From IMG/VR virus record IMGVR_UViG_3300034683_000192, positions 1 through 64,000 of that record: a DNA stretch of 64,000 bases, one strand, 5' to 3'. Under the pieces are notes generated by a model. That model made no database searches. It had not been told where the DNA came from and saw only the letters and a list, made by a program, of their open reading frames with translations. The first letter of the stretch is position 1. Each line of letters opens with the position of its first letter. The translations under genes were made by a program, and so were the position numbers. This DNA is from a virus. This document shows positions 8,807-17,019 of this stretch, piece after piece.

Positions 8807-11329
8807 TTACGATTCCAGTAGGCCAAGTTCTTCAAGGATCATCTTGCGAGTGGTTGAGTCGTCGCCAAGCATATCTATGATCTTGTCGGCGTCGCCAAGA
8901 CTCGTGATCCGGTGAAGCTGTCTCGTGGTCGGATCAGTGCAGGTAAGTTCAAGTACCTCTTTGGTCATACCACCGAGCCCCTTGTTACGGGAAGTCAGCA
9001 GTCGCTTATTGAGATTCTCGAATATCTGATAGAGCTGCACAATTGTCAGTTTGGTAGACTTCATGCTATCTGTCATTTTGGTCGTAGCACGAATCTCCAG
9101 ATCCTTCCACCGCAGATTGAACAGGATAGGCATAAGCTCTTCGTAAAGAGCATCGACGACTCCTTCCAGAGAGAATGAGATGTCCTTAGGACCATCGGAA
9201 AGAGTCAGGATGTTCAGACGTTCGTCGTAGCGCGTACCACGACCAAATACGTCAGAGAGCGTATACTTATCCACCCGGCCAGGCTGGATGAATTTTGTCA
9301 GATAGGTAAGCTTCTCAAGAATGATCTCCGGAATACCTAGGCGACGAGAGAGTTCATCGTAGATTTCTCCGATGGATACGACGATTTGGCAAAACTCGTA
9401 GAAATGCTCATCGTCGAGAACTGACGCCGACTTGATAATCTCAGAAAGTTTCGATTCTTTGGAGACCCCGATGGAGATGCTGAGTACTGGAGAGTACAAG
9501 CACTTGATACGGAAGCTCGTAAGTTCCCGCTTGGATCGGATGAACAGCTTTCGCTTATCGCGATCATCGAAAGTCACTTCGTACAATGGAGGGTTCGCGA
9601 TGTATACCATCCCTGTCGTAATGATGAGTGGATTGATCTGGTAAAGTGCACCAATGTGCAATGCCCGGATATGTCCACCATCAATATCGGCATCCTGACA
9701 CAGGATAATTTTCCCATATCTTGCCGTGGACAAATCAGTCTGTCCAGGCCGAATGCCGATGATTTCGATGAGTTCTTTGTACGCAGGAAAGCTATTGATT
9801 CTGGTCAAAGGATCTCTTCGCCCGGCAGACGTCTTTGTAACGTTGATCGGTACACCCTTGATCATGAACACAGCCTGAAATGCAGCATCTCTTGCCATAC
9901 GCAAGTGGTCGGCAGACACACCTTCGACGATGAAGAGTTCTGCGTCTGCACGATTTGACGTACTGCATTCGTAGAACTTTTCGATGTTGATCGATTGTCT
10001 ACGCTGGTCTTTCTTGGAGATGGGCTTGTTGAAGTACTCACAATACTTACCAACGATGTCGTCGGCCAGATGATTGTACAGTTCAAGCCACATGGTTTCT
10101 CCGGAGAATTCGAATGCTTTTTCAAGCATCGCGATATACCGGCGTTCGAATGCCGCTTGCTTGAATCCGTCTTTGGCAAGACCAGTGAACCTGATGTTAC
10201 CATATTTGACGGATAGCGCAGCACAGAGAGGAATGCGATAGATGTCAACGAAGAACTTCTTGTGGTCAGGATCTTCGATGTATCCTGCAAGCTTCATCTT
10301 GAGTGCTGTGAGAAGACCCACGATGTGAGATGACGTCATGTCACGCATCGGAATGTTGTTCACGATGGAGGTAACGTGAGTCCCACGATAGATCTTGGGA
10401 AGGTACAGATTGATGTCGAAACTGAGCTGGACCTTCTCTTCCCATGTTTCTCCTCTGGCAGGATCAGAGAGAGTCATCGTTTCGTATTCGAGTTCTGGGA
10501 ATGGACCACTTGAGATGTGTTTGAATTCCCAGATAAACGAAGTATCGGTGACTTCCCACATTTCACGCAGGTTAGCCATGACAGTATCATTGTCCTCACC
10601 ATCAGCAAGAACGATAGCTTTGTCACGATACTCCGTATCGATGAACTTAAGCGCCTCATGCGCGTTCATTGTCCAGAAGTAATCCGGAATGCTTTCATAT
10701 ACCGCACGGCAGACGATGTGCGTGTTTTGGCTGAACATCCCAATGAGCAAAGCTCGCTTTACGAGTTGTTCATAGTGAACTTCAGTGAATGTATCGACAT
10801 CAGTGAAGAACTTTTCTCTCGGACACATCGCGACCATGGTACCCGTCATGTCGTCGGGATAATCATCGATGGACGAGGATATGAGATCCCCACGATGGAA
10901 GACAAGATGCCCGATCTTGTTTTCACGCTTTGTGATGACTTTGAAATTTTCAGAGAGAACCATGGCAACTTTGCCACCGATACCATTCAGACCACCCGAA
11001 GTCTGATACGCATTCTTGGTGTATTTGCCAGAGGTCTTGAGGCTGGTAAATGATTGTTCGAGTTTCCCGAGAGGTACTCCTCGACCATTGTCACTGATGA
11101 TGACCTGCCACGTGTTCTTGCGCTTGTCAAGAAACAGCAGAATGTCAATGGAACCACCTGGACGGATTTCAGTTTCGTCGATGGAGTTGTCGAAAATTTC
11201 ATTGACACAGTGCATCTGACCTTCATGGTCAATCGTCCGGATATGGTTCTCCGGACGAAGCAGAATCCAGTCTTTGTCTGACAGATTCTGAATGTCGTCG
11301 TCACCGTAACTCAATTCGATTTCGCTCAC
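8807..11329 (-). CDS. Type II DNA topoisomerase subunit B (GyrB/ParE-like ATPase)
   Basis: 840 residues. The GHKL ATPase motifs are intact: EIFDNSIDE (44-52, catalytic Glu44 and Asn48), DNGRGVPLG (80-88) and the ATP lid SGGLNGIGGK (111-120). The TOPRIM metal site in the second half has LFIVEG, then RYGKIILCQDADIDGGHIR (DxDxDG), and later YIANPPLY. So this is an active-looking partner of the subunit at 5152-7359. Start is GTG at 11329 behind GGAGGTTACT. A TATATTAC motif lies 74 bases upstream, so it may be expressed early. The product length matches GyrB rather than ParE, but the pair is too divergent to call. Confidence 0.94.
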   Translation of the reverse strand: MSEIELSYGDDDIQNLSDKDWILLRPENHIRTIDHEGQMHCVNEIFDNSIDETEIRPGGSIDILLFLDKRKNTWQVIISDNGRGVPLGKLEQSFTSLKTSGKYTKNAYQTSGGLNGIGGKVAMVLSENFKVITKRENKIGHLVFHRGDLISSSIDDYPDDMTGTMVAMCPREKFFTDVDTFTEVHYEQLVKRALLIGMFSQNTHIVCRAVYESIPDYFWTMNAHEALKFIDTEYRDKAIVLADGEDNDTVMANLREMWEVTDTSFIWEFKHISSGPFPELEYETMTLSDPARGETWEEKVQLSFDINLYLPKIYRGTHVTSIVNNIPMRDMTSSHIVGLLTALKMKLAGYIEDPDHKKFFVDIYRIPLCAALSVKYGNIRFTGLAKDGFKQAAFERRYIAMLEKAFEFSGETMWLELYNHLADDIVGKYCEYFNKPISKKDQRRQSINIEKFYECSTSNRADAELFIVEGVSADHLRMARDAAFQAVFMIKGVPINVTKTSAGRRDPLTRINSFPAYKELIEIIGIRPGQTDLSTARYGKIILCQDADIDGGHIRALHIGALYQINPLIITTGMVYIANPPLYEVTFDDRDKRKLFIRSKRELTSFRIKCLYSPVLSISIGVSKESKLSEIIKSASVLDDEHFYEFCQIVVSIGEIYDELSRRLGIPEIILEKLTYLTKFIQPGRVDKYTLSDVFGRGTRYDERLNILTLSDGPKDISFSLEGVVDALYEELMPILFNLRWKDLEIRATTKMTDSMKSTKLTIVQLYQIFENLNKRLLTSRNKGLGGMTKEVLELTCTDPTTRQLHRITSLGDADKIIDMLGDDSTTRKMILEELGLLES

Positions 11330-11402
11330 AGTAACCTCCGCATGCGATTTGTATACGATATGCTACCGATGTTCAAGATAACATCGATTCAAGTCCAAAT
11401 TT

Positions 11403-11410
11403 GTAATATA
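11403..11410 (-). promoter_or_regulatory. Early-type promoter motif TATATTAC
   Basis: Minus strand reads TATATATTACAAATTTGG in the divergent gap between the topoisomerase B gene (minus) and the gene at 11468 (plus). Orientation matches the other copies, which all face minus-strand genes. Confidence 0.6.
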
Positions 11411-11467
11411 TACGTGTCTTCTTTTTCATCATATGCGAATACACTTATTTCGTGGGAGTTTGTCATC

Positions 11468-11977
11468 ATGGAAGAAAAGATATTGGAACCTCAGCACCAC
11501 TCTACTCCGACTATCGACATCGTCGATATTGATCCAGAAAATATCAAGCCGGTAGAGAAATATCTCGATCATGCAGACATCGTAGCAAACGATGTCTCGA
11601 CTCGTCGTCATAAACTCATGGAGAAGATTGAATCTGCGGTTGATTCAATCACGTTCGATTTCAATACCGATTCTCCGCGAGATGTCGAAAAGAAACTTGC
11701 GGCAGTAAAGATGTATACCGATATTCTCGAATCACGAGAAAAGACTGCAGAACGTAGAGTCAATCAGCGACTCAAGGTGAAGCAGGCCGATTCCACCGAG
11801 AACCTCGGTAAGGTCGTCGTCGAACTTCTCAAGACTATCGATCCTCGAAAGCAGTTTCAGGGTGCTGATGGTCCTAAGGATATTCCTGCCGAGGATCTCA
11901 AAGAACTCGAATCACTGGCAGCGTCTATTGAAGTTTCTGATACAGTCTTGCGTACAGATGCGTTCGATTTGACGTAA
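11468..11977 (+). CDS. Hypothetical acidic helical protein, possible small-terminase-like
   Basis: 169 residues from ATG 11468. An upstream in-frame start exists, but its extension is not protein-like. The N-terminus is rich in Asp, Ile and Pro. The middle is helical and charged (STRRHKLMEKIESAV, then TDSPRDVEKKLAAVKM), and the C-terminus is acidic. The middle resembles T4 gp16 in spirit: a helix pair around an SPR motif. That is weak, and a large terminase is not next to it. It is the only plus-strand gene before 17020, and is followed by a 150-base structured tail and a bidirectional terminator. Confidence 0.75.
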   Translation: MEEKILEPQHHSTPTIDIVDIDPENIKPVEKYLDHADIVANDVSTRRHKLMEKIESAVDSITFDFNTDSPRDVEKKLAAVKMYTDILESREKTAERRVNQRLKVKQADSTENLGKVVVELLKTIDPRKQFQGADGPKDIPAEDLKELESLAASIEVSDTVLRTDAFDLT

Positions 11978-12131
11978 GACTATTGTCGGAAAATACGGGT
12001 ATATCCTAATTGTATAGACGAAGTGTCTCGCTCATAGCCCACAAGCTGGTACTCCCCTGCAACCCAGCACCCGCGAATGAGCACTGGCCCGAACCAGTGG
12101 CACGCCGTTGTGGTTTCCATCATCCCAGTAT
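11978..12131 (+). ncRNA. Structured 3' tail or small RNA candidate
   Basis: No frame. Paired elements are GCTCAT 12030-12035 with ATGAGC 12077-12082, GCTGG 12045-12049 with CCAGC 12064-12068, and a hairpin CACTGG/CCAGTG at 12082-12099. CCACAA 12039-12044 can also pair with TTGTGG 12108-12113, which would cross the outer stem as a pseudoknot. The stretch lies between the 11468-11977 gene and the terminator at 12132-12163. Confidence 0.3.
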
Positions 12132-12163
12132 CCTAGAGGAGACCCAGCTGGGTCTCCTCTAGG
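12132..12163. terminator. Bidirectional palindromic terminator
   Basis: Perfect palindrome with 16-base arms, CCTAGAGGAGACCCAG and its complement, between the convergent genes ending at 11977 and 12197. Confidence 0.75.
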
Positions 12164-12196
12164 GTATTCGTTATGCTGCGTATTGTAATTGAACGA

Positions 12197-12844
12197 TTAC
12201 TTGCGCATCCGTGCCTGAATGAACCGCACGAAATGATCGCCACCGAGAACCTTCTTGCAGTACTCGTAGTCGATCTTCGGCTTGCGATCAGACAGCAGTT
12301 CGTAAACGAGCATGTACGCGACACTGATTCGATCACGAACCGATCTGCTGAACTGATTCACTCCGATGAGTACCGTATCGAGCGTGGGACGTGAAGCACC
12401 CATGTCGGCGATGAACGTAAGGAATCGTTCGAGTACTTCCGTACGATCCTGCTGATCAACTGCGTACCTGATGATGCGATGCAGCGATGCGCGAACTTCG
12501 GAGATATCCGTCAGAGCCTTCGTCTTACGGAGTTCTTCGTAGTTTTCAATCATGCCGATGATCATCTTTTCCGAACTCGTGACAGTCTTGGCTTGAGCAG
12601 CTTCCGGCTTGACCACACCAGGTTTTGGCGTTTCCGTTTTCTGCGTGGTGGGAGTCTCGATCTTTTTCGGTTCTGCAGCAGGAGTTTCTTCGGCCACAGG
12701 TACAGGAGTTTCCGCGACAGCTTCCTTGACTTCGGGAGTAGCTTCGACAGGCGTTTCTGTGGCAGTCTGTTCAGCTGCTTTGCTTTCCACGATTTTCGCG
12801 AGTTCAGCAGGAGATACAGTCTGGGCAGGCGTCTTGTTGGACAT
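12197..12844 (-). CDS. Hypothetical protein with Pro/Ala/Thr/Glu-rich N-terminal half
   Basis: 215 residues. Residues 1-90 are low-complexity (repeats such as AETPVPVAEETPAAEP), typical of a flexible tail or linker. Residues 95-215 form a compact helical domain with many Arg and Leu residues ending FIQARMRK. Its codons are more GC-rich than those of neighbours, as in other genes here likely to be highly expressed. ATG 12844 follows GAGAGGTATCTCAAC. It lies directly downstream of the beta-prime-like gene. Function unknown. Confidence 0.8.
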   Translation of the reverse strand: MSNKTPAQTVSPAELAKIVESKAAEQTATETPVEATPEVKEAVAETPVPVAEETPAAEPKKIETPTTQKTETPKPGVVKPEAAQAKTVTSSEKMIIGMIENYEELRKTKALTDISEVRASLHRIIRYAVDQQDRTEVLERFLTFIADMGASRPTLDTVLIGVNQFSRSVRDRISVAYMLVYELLSDRKPKIDYEYCKKVLGGDHFVRFIQARMRK

Positions 12845-12892
12845 GTTGAGATACCTCTCCGGTAAAGTTTCTGGTCTATAGCATCAATAAAA

Positions 12893-14296
12893 CTAGACGA
12901 GGTACTCGTCCAGATTCTCCACGACAAAACTCGACATCTTTGTTCCATGCATGGCTTTCATGGACATGAGCAAAAATGCCGAACCAAGTTCCAGTGCCAA
13001 GGACCCGATGCTATCCATGTCCAAGGTACGGAAAGATTCTCCACCACAAGTATAACAGAATCCGCCTGTGGTCTGGCAATACATGAAACTACGCATCTTC
13101 CATGTGTTACCAATAAATTTCGTCTGGTTTGCTGGTGTAATGGTCTCGAGTTTCGTAGGTCCTACAAAGACATTTCGTCCGTAGAAAGCGCTCACATTCT
13201 GTTGTGTGATTGCGACCATGAGTCCACGAGATGTATTACAATCTTCTTCAGTGATTCTGAGGTTCTGAAGAAGACGCATAAGCTTTTTGGTCTGAACACC
13301 ACCCTCTGCAGTTTCAATCCCTCGGTTATACGAACCCTTACGGATATCATTGCAGAATGTTGGTATTGCACTTTTTTCCCATCCATCGATAAGTGCACCT
13401 TCGATGAATGAATAATCTCCTTGATTTTGTTTAAACTCTTCCATGAGACCTACTGCAAGATATTGTCTCTTTCGGTGGACATTGAATTTCTTGCTGGCTG
13501 ATCCATAGAACCCCATCGCTGGATCGCCTTTCAGATAGTTCTTATCGTGTTTGATAAGCTCATCTTCGATTTCTGCACAAATAACTGGATTATCCAGATT
13601 ATCGGCATACTTTTTGAGAAGCTCAGCTTTCACTTTACCGATGTCCGGTGGAGGAGTAAGCGCTTTCTTAGAAAATACCGGAACATACAGTTCAGTCATC
13701 GATCCAAGAAAGAATGCTTGATTGAGATAAGTCCCAATCTGTTCGGCAGTGATTTCACCACCCAAAGCTTTCTGTCCGATAACTGCTTCTACTTTTTTTG
13801 CATCAAAGATCCCATTGATGTACGGAACTTTGTTTCCAAAGATAGATGCAAGTACTACGTAATTGAGAAGATACCGACCAATGGTAGTTTCTTCTTCACC
13901 GACGTAGTTCTCGATCATTCCGGACTTTAGTTTAAACTCTGCGTATATGTCAAGTGGAACTTCATCTGCTTTTCTTCCAAGACGAATGAATCGAACTTCT
14001 GCTTTCTTTTCTTCTTCAGAATACAGAATAGGTTCTATTGCGTATTGTTCATTTTTGATGTCTATGACAATATACGATCCTCGGCAGTGAGTGTACATGT
14101 CGTCAGTGATTTCTGCGAATCCGTGATAACCGAAACTCGTTTCACCGAGCGATGGTACGATTTTCAAGAACTCTTCTGCAATATCTGAGCTGTTTCTGTC
14201 AGTGATTGTGAAAAGATCCAAAAGAGTCGCACGTTTCGTAAGACCTGCTCTTCTGTCTTCCGAAGTGAACCACGATATGGCGTGATCGCTATACAT
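12893..14296 (-). CDS. RNA polymerase beta-prime C-terminal-like subunit
   Basis: 467 residues. The segment IEGALIDGWEKSAIPTF, then RKGSYNRGIETAEGGVQT and ITEEDCNTSRG, follows the beta-prime trigger-loop region (GL...E.F, RKG..DTA...G, DC.T..G). CQTTGGFCYTCGG (407-419) matches the C-x-x-x-G-x-C-x-x-C element. SIGSLALELGSAF...MKAMHGTKMSS matches the switch region GxxAAQSIGEPGTQLTxxxFH. The catalytic NADFDGD motif is absent, so the N-terminal half of beta-prime must be another gene, as in phiKZ. It overlaps the end of the 388-residue gene upstream by 8 bases. Virion versus non-virion enzyme cannot be decided here. Confidence 0.82.
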   Translation of the reverse strand: MYSDHAISWFTSEDRRAGLTKRATLLDLFTITDRNSSDIAEEFLKIVPSLGETSFGYHGFAEITDDMYTHCRGSYIVIDIKNEQYAIEPILYSEEEKKAEVRFIRLGRKADEVPLDIYAEFKLKSGMIENYVGEEETTIGRYLLNYVVLASIFGNKVPYINGIFDAKKVEAVIGQKALGGEITAEQIGTYLNQAFFLGSMTELYVPVFSKKALTPPPDIGKVKAELLKKYADNLDNPVICAEIEDELIKHDKNYLKGDPAMGFYGSASKKFNVHRKRQYLAVGLMEEFKQNQGDYSFIEGALIDGWEKSAIPTFCNDIRKGSYNRGIETAEGGVQTKKLMRLLQNLRITEEDCNTSRGLMVAITQQNVSAFYGRNVFVGPTKLETITPANQTKFIGNTWKMRSFMYCQTTGGFCYTCGGESFRTLDMDSIGSLALELGSAFLLMSMKAMHGTKMSSFVVENLDEYLV

Positions 14297-15455
14297 CAGT
14301 TACTCCCGTGGGAATAGAAAATATTTTTGTGTGCTCATATTCTTCGTACGCACGAATGAGTGCTCTACCGTATGTCGGTACGGCAAAATAGAATTCTTCA
14401 CTCAATCTATCCCGTATCCACAAAAGAAATGAGATTTGTTCTGGCGAAAATACAGGTTCTTGCTCAGCACCTTCGAAGTGTTTCGGAAAATATGAATTGA
14501 GTAAATCGCTCACTTCGTTGTAGTAGAATTCTTTCGAAGAAGTACCTGGCTCCACCATGTGACAAATCAGTTCGACACAATTCTCGAGAGTGGGACGTTG
14601 TCCTCTCGAAAGATAGTATTCGATGTGGTGGGTAGTATTTGATTTGTGTTCGAGTATGATCGCATCCTGTTTCTTCTTCATTTCTGGATGCAACTCATTG
14701 GGATTCGTCATCACTGCCCATACAAGTTCATTGACGTGGGCACCAGTGATCTTATCGATGTCGTACATCTTGATCGCATGTTCAAGTATGTCGAGTCTCA
14801 GCTTAGTAGGATCATGTTCTACTGCAGCTGGATCTGCAAGGAAGTTTTTTTGCTTTGCGATATTGATGATAGTCTCAACTGCATGTTTAAAAAACACTCG
14901 ACCCCAATTGATCTTTTCCAAATATTCTTTTCTGACTGCAGCTGAGTCTTCGGTGAGTGTAGCTTTTGGTACAGAGAGAGCAATGATCGCCTGTACATGT
15001 CTTGACAACATGACGTTACTCGTCATGAAGTTCTCGACGCGTATTGCGGTCTCAACGTCTTCTACTCTGTTAGGAAAATTACGAGAGTAACTTTCCAGAA
15101 GTTCATGGAAGAAAGTATCTTCGTCTCCTTCAAAGATCATGTCGAGCTCATCAATCCATTCACGTTTTACAGTGATAGAATTTTTGAGATTGTCCTTATC
15201 GAAGATCTTTCGGATAGCGACGAGTGCATCTGCGTGATAGAAAGATGAAAGAAGTTCATCGTCGTCAATAGTAGGAAAGATACCGAGTTCTCTAAGTTCC
15301 TTCAGAATAACTCGATAACAGTCCACTAGAATGGCTATTTCTGCTTGTCTATCCATCTCAGGATAGTTCCCGAGGTATACTCCACTCGCTATGTAGTGAT
15401 CCACCCCATCAGATACTGATCTGAGGGTATTGAGTTTCTCGTTGATATCCAGCAT
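14289..15455 (-). CDS. Hypothetical protein co-transcribed with RNA polymerase beta-prime piece
   Basis: 388 residues from ATG 15455, chosen for AAGGAGATTCCC upstream. The frame continues upstream to an ATG at 15503 without a ribosome site. Soluble, helical and acidic, with no recognisable catalytic motif. The 8-base overlap with the beta-prime-like gene suggests a shared complex. In phiKZ a fifth non-virion polymerase subunit (gp68) is encoded near the beta-prime C-terminal gene, so that role is a reasonable guess from position only. Confidence 0.78.
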   Translation of the reverse strand: MLDINEKLNTLRSVSDGVDHYIASGVYLGNYPEMDRQAEIAILVDCYRVILKELRELGIFPTIDDDELLSSFYHADALVAIRKIFDKDNLKNSITVKREWIDELDMIFEGDEDTFFHELLESYSRNFPNRVEDVETAIRVENFMTSNVMLSRHVQAIIALSVPKATLTEDSAAVRKEYLEKINWGRVFFKHAVETIINIAKQKNFLADPAAVEHDPTKLRLDILEHAIKMYDIDKITGAHVNELVWAVMTNPNELHPEMKKKQDAIILEHKSNTTHHIEYYLSRGQRPTLENCVELICHMVEPGTSSKEFYYNEVSDLLNSYFPKHFEGAEQEPVFSPEQISFLLWIRDRLSEEFYFAVPTYGRALIRAYEEYEHTKIFSIPTGVTDV

Positions 15456-15710
15456 GGGAATCTCCTTAATCAGGATTGTAATGCATACTATTCGCAATCT
15501 CATTTAAAACTATCAATATACTGGAGATTTTAGTATATTCTTGTAAAAAAATATATGTACTATAATTACATGTGAAACATTTCTTCTCTTTTGAGAAGGG
15601 AGGCAGACGAAGTCTGCATATCTGTGAGACACTTCCTTATTTTGTATTAGAAGTAATGTTGATAACATCCTTATTTTGACTTTAGATAAGAAGATAAGAA
15701 TAACGATCAA

Positions 15711-15736
15711 AGGAGATTCCCATTAGGGAATCTCCT
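15711..15736. terminator. Perfect hairpin in gene-free stretch
   Basis: AGGAGATTCCC and GGGAATCTCCT with an ATTA loop (11 pairs). Confidence 0.5.
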
Positions 15737-15778
15737 ATTAAAAGTAAAAAGAAAAATCTTTGCGAAATTGAGTTTTAT

Positions 15779-15810
15779 GGGAGGGATCTCCCTTGGTAGA
15801 GATCCCTCCC
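15779..15810. terminator. Perfect hairpin in gene-free stretch
   Basis: GGGAGGGATCTC and GAGATCCCTCCC with an eight-base loop (12 pairs). Confidence 0.5.
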
Positions 15811-15848
15811 TTTCTGGGTGCTACGCGATGGCAATTGCCAGTTTAAAC

Positions 15849-15892
15849 GATTTACATGGAGACCCCCGATTAAAGAAGTCTCCCTGTAAATC
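15849..15892 (-). terminator. Terminator overlapping stop of 15891-16340
   Basis: GATTTACATGGAGAC pairs with GTCTCCCTGTAAATC (one mismatch). The distal arm overlaps the stop codon. Confidence 0.55.
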
Positions 15893-16340
15893 ATTTTGAG
15901 CTATCTTTCTTTCGTATGTAACTGGTCAACTCGTTGAGCTCTGGATGATGCTCATCTCTGAGTATCCAAAGCAATCTTGGGAGAGGGCATGCCAACTGAA
16001 CGAAGGCCGAAAATACCGGACTCGCGATCAGTTTATTCAGGGGTCGTGTATTTTCAGTAGACTTCTTAAACCAGTAGATCGTACTCGATATAGTAGCCAC
16101 GATCATTCGGTCATCCTCGTCGTACGAAAAATATCTGACCTGATTTTCTGGAATACGTTCTCCAGAGATGGTGTCATTCGCGTCTTTATGTAATTCGACC
16201 ACGAATGCAGTCACCTGTTCCGAAGATTGGTTTGTCACTGGATCGAATATCGACTCAGTCACAATGCTCAATACGTGGTCATCGCCCGCTTCTACCCACT
16301 TGATTGGCGAGTCTTCAGGGAATGATTTGGTATAGTCCAT
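15891..16340 (-). CDS. Hypothetical early protein, 149 residues
   Basis: ATG 16340 (MDYTKSFPEDSPIKWVEAG), preceded by AAGGAAACAAATTCC, is preferred over an upstream in-frame start inside the previous gene's end. An acidic N-terminus is followed by beta-strand-like segments and a hydrophobic patch (SAFVQLACPLPRLLWIL). It is probably co-transcribed with 16358-16753 from the TATATTAC promoter at 16803. No family recognised. Confidence 0.75.
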   Translation of the reverse strand: MDYTKSFPEDSPIKWVEAGDDHVLSIVTESIFDPVTNQSSEQVTAFVVELHKDANDTISGERIPENQVRYFSYDEDDRMIVATISSTIYWFKKSTENTRPLNKLIASPVFSAFVQLACPLPRLLWILRDEHHPELNELTSYIRKKDSSK

Positions 16341-16357
16341 GGAATTTGTTTCCTTTT

Positions 16358-16753
16358 CTATTGGATTGCGTGAGCATCGCACTTGACGGTGGCGTGGCCA
16401 GGTGTACGCTTATGATCAGGAACGCACGCCATTTCGATGTCTTCCCAGTTGGCGAACTTCACCACGCGAACAGCAGCAGTTCCCTTGAACAGGGCTTTGA
16501 TGAGCGCCATCTCACCACCGAGGACGTAGCCGTTCGGGTCGATGAGGATCTTCCCGCGCAGATCTTCGCTCATGACGGTACGCATGAACTTTGCCGCGGT
16601 ATTGACCGTCAGGGCTTCGGTGATGATCTTGTTGAAATTCTTATTGAAGACACGAACAGGGACACGTTTCGAAACGATCCCACTTGCGATCTTGTGAAGC
16701 CGGTACATGGAGTAGGGCTGACCATCGGACGCGATGATGACGGACTTGGACAT
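16358..16753 (-). CDS. Hypothetical early protein, 131 residues
   Basis: A basic soluble protein starting MSKSVIIASDGQPYSMYRLHK. It has several Lys/Arg and Val residues, two cysteines and a His-rich end. GC-rich codons suggest strong expression. The TATATTAC motif lies 50 bases upstream, making this a likely early gene, possibly a host-takeover factor. That is inference from position and size only. Confidence 0.78.
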   Translation of the reverse strand: MSKSVIIASDGQPYSMYRLHKIASGIVSKRVPVRVFNKNFNKIITEALTVNTAAKFMRTVMSEDLRGKILIDPNGYVLGGEMALIKALFKGTAAVRVVKFANWEDIEMACVPDHKRTPGHATVKCDAHAIQ

Positions 16754-16802
16754 GGTAGGCTCCTTATGAAGTTGTGTGGATTAAACAGTTGATCTTACTT
16801 CG

Positions 16803-16810
16803 GTAATATA
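16803..16810 (-). promoter_or_regulatory. Early-type promoter motif TATATTAC
   Basis: Minus strand reads CATATATTACCGAAG, 50 bases before the ATG at 16753. Confidence 0.65.
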
Positions 16811-17019
16811 TGTTTGAATATAATTACATTAACACGACTTTTAGTCGTGATGATTTTATGCAAAAAAGGATGTGTTTCCTTTTGAGCTATGTCATATCCA
16901 AACTTACAACAACGGAGGTTGATATGAAACGTCTCGTTCTCGTGTAACCAGAGTGAAGTTAGGTAATTTCGATTCTTGACTTTCACTCGCAGCGGCTAAG
17001 GTTTGGAGGAAATTGAATC
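16811..17019 (+). promoter_or_regulatory. thyX leader with hairpin and seven-codon reading frame
   Basis: A perfect CACGACT-TTT-AGTCGTG hairpin lies near 16834-16850. A GGAGG site precedes the tiny frame ATG-AAA-CGT-CTC-GTT-CTC-GTG-TAA at 16924-16947 (MKRLVLV). thyX starts 72 bases later. It could be a leader peptide or the relic of a longer gene. Confidence 0.3.

Larger units (their letters stand above)
15456..15890. other. Non-coding stretch with successive hairpins
   Basis: 435 bases without a convincing gene. It contains a GCAGAC-TTCG-GTCTGC-type small hairpin (minus strand, near 15602-15617), perfect hairpins at 15711-15736 and 15779-15810, and the terminator at 15849-15892. Three terminator-like hairpins in a row suggest lost small genes or small RNAs. 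Confidence 0.4.

Noticed and set aside
12040-12115. tRNA-like hairpin CACTGG-TTCGGG-CCAGTG (minus strand)
   Set aside because: The loop is six bases and no cloverleaf can be built around it.
15828-15842. TGGCAATTGCCA palindrome as an operator or attachment site
   Set aside because: The same 12 bases occur by chance inside thyX, and no second copy flanks a gene cassette.
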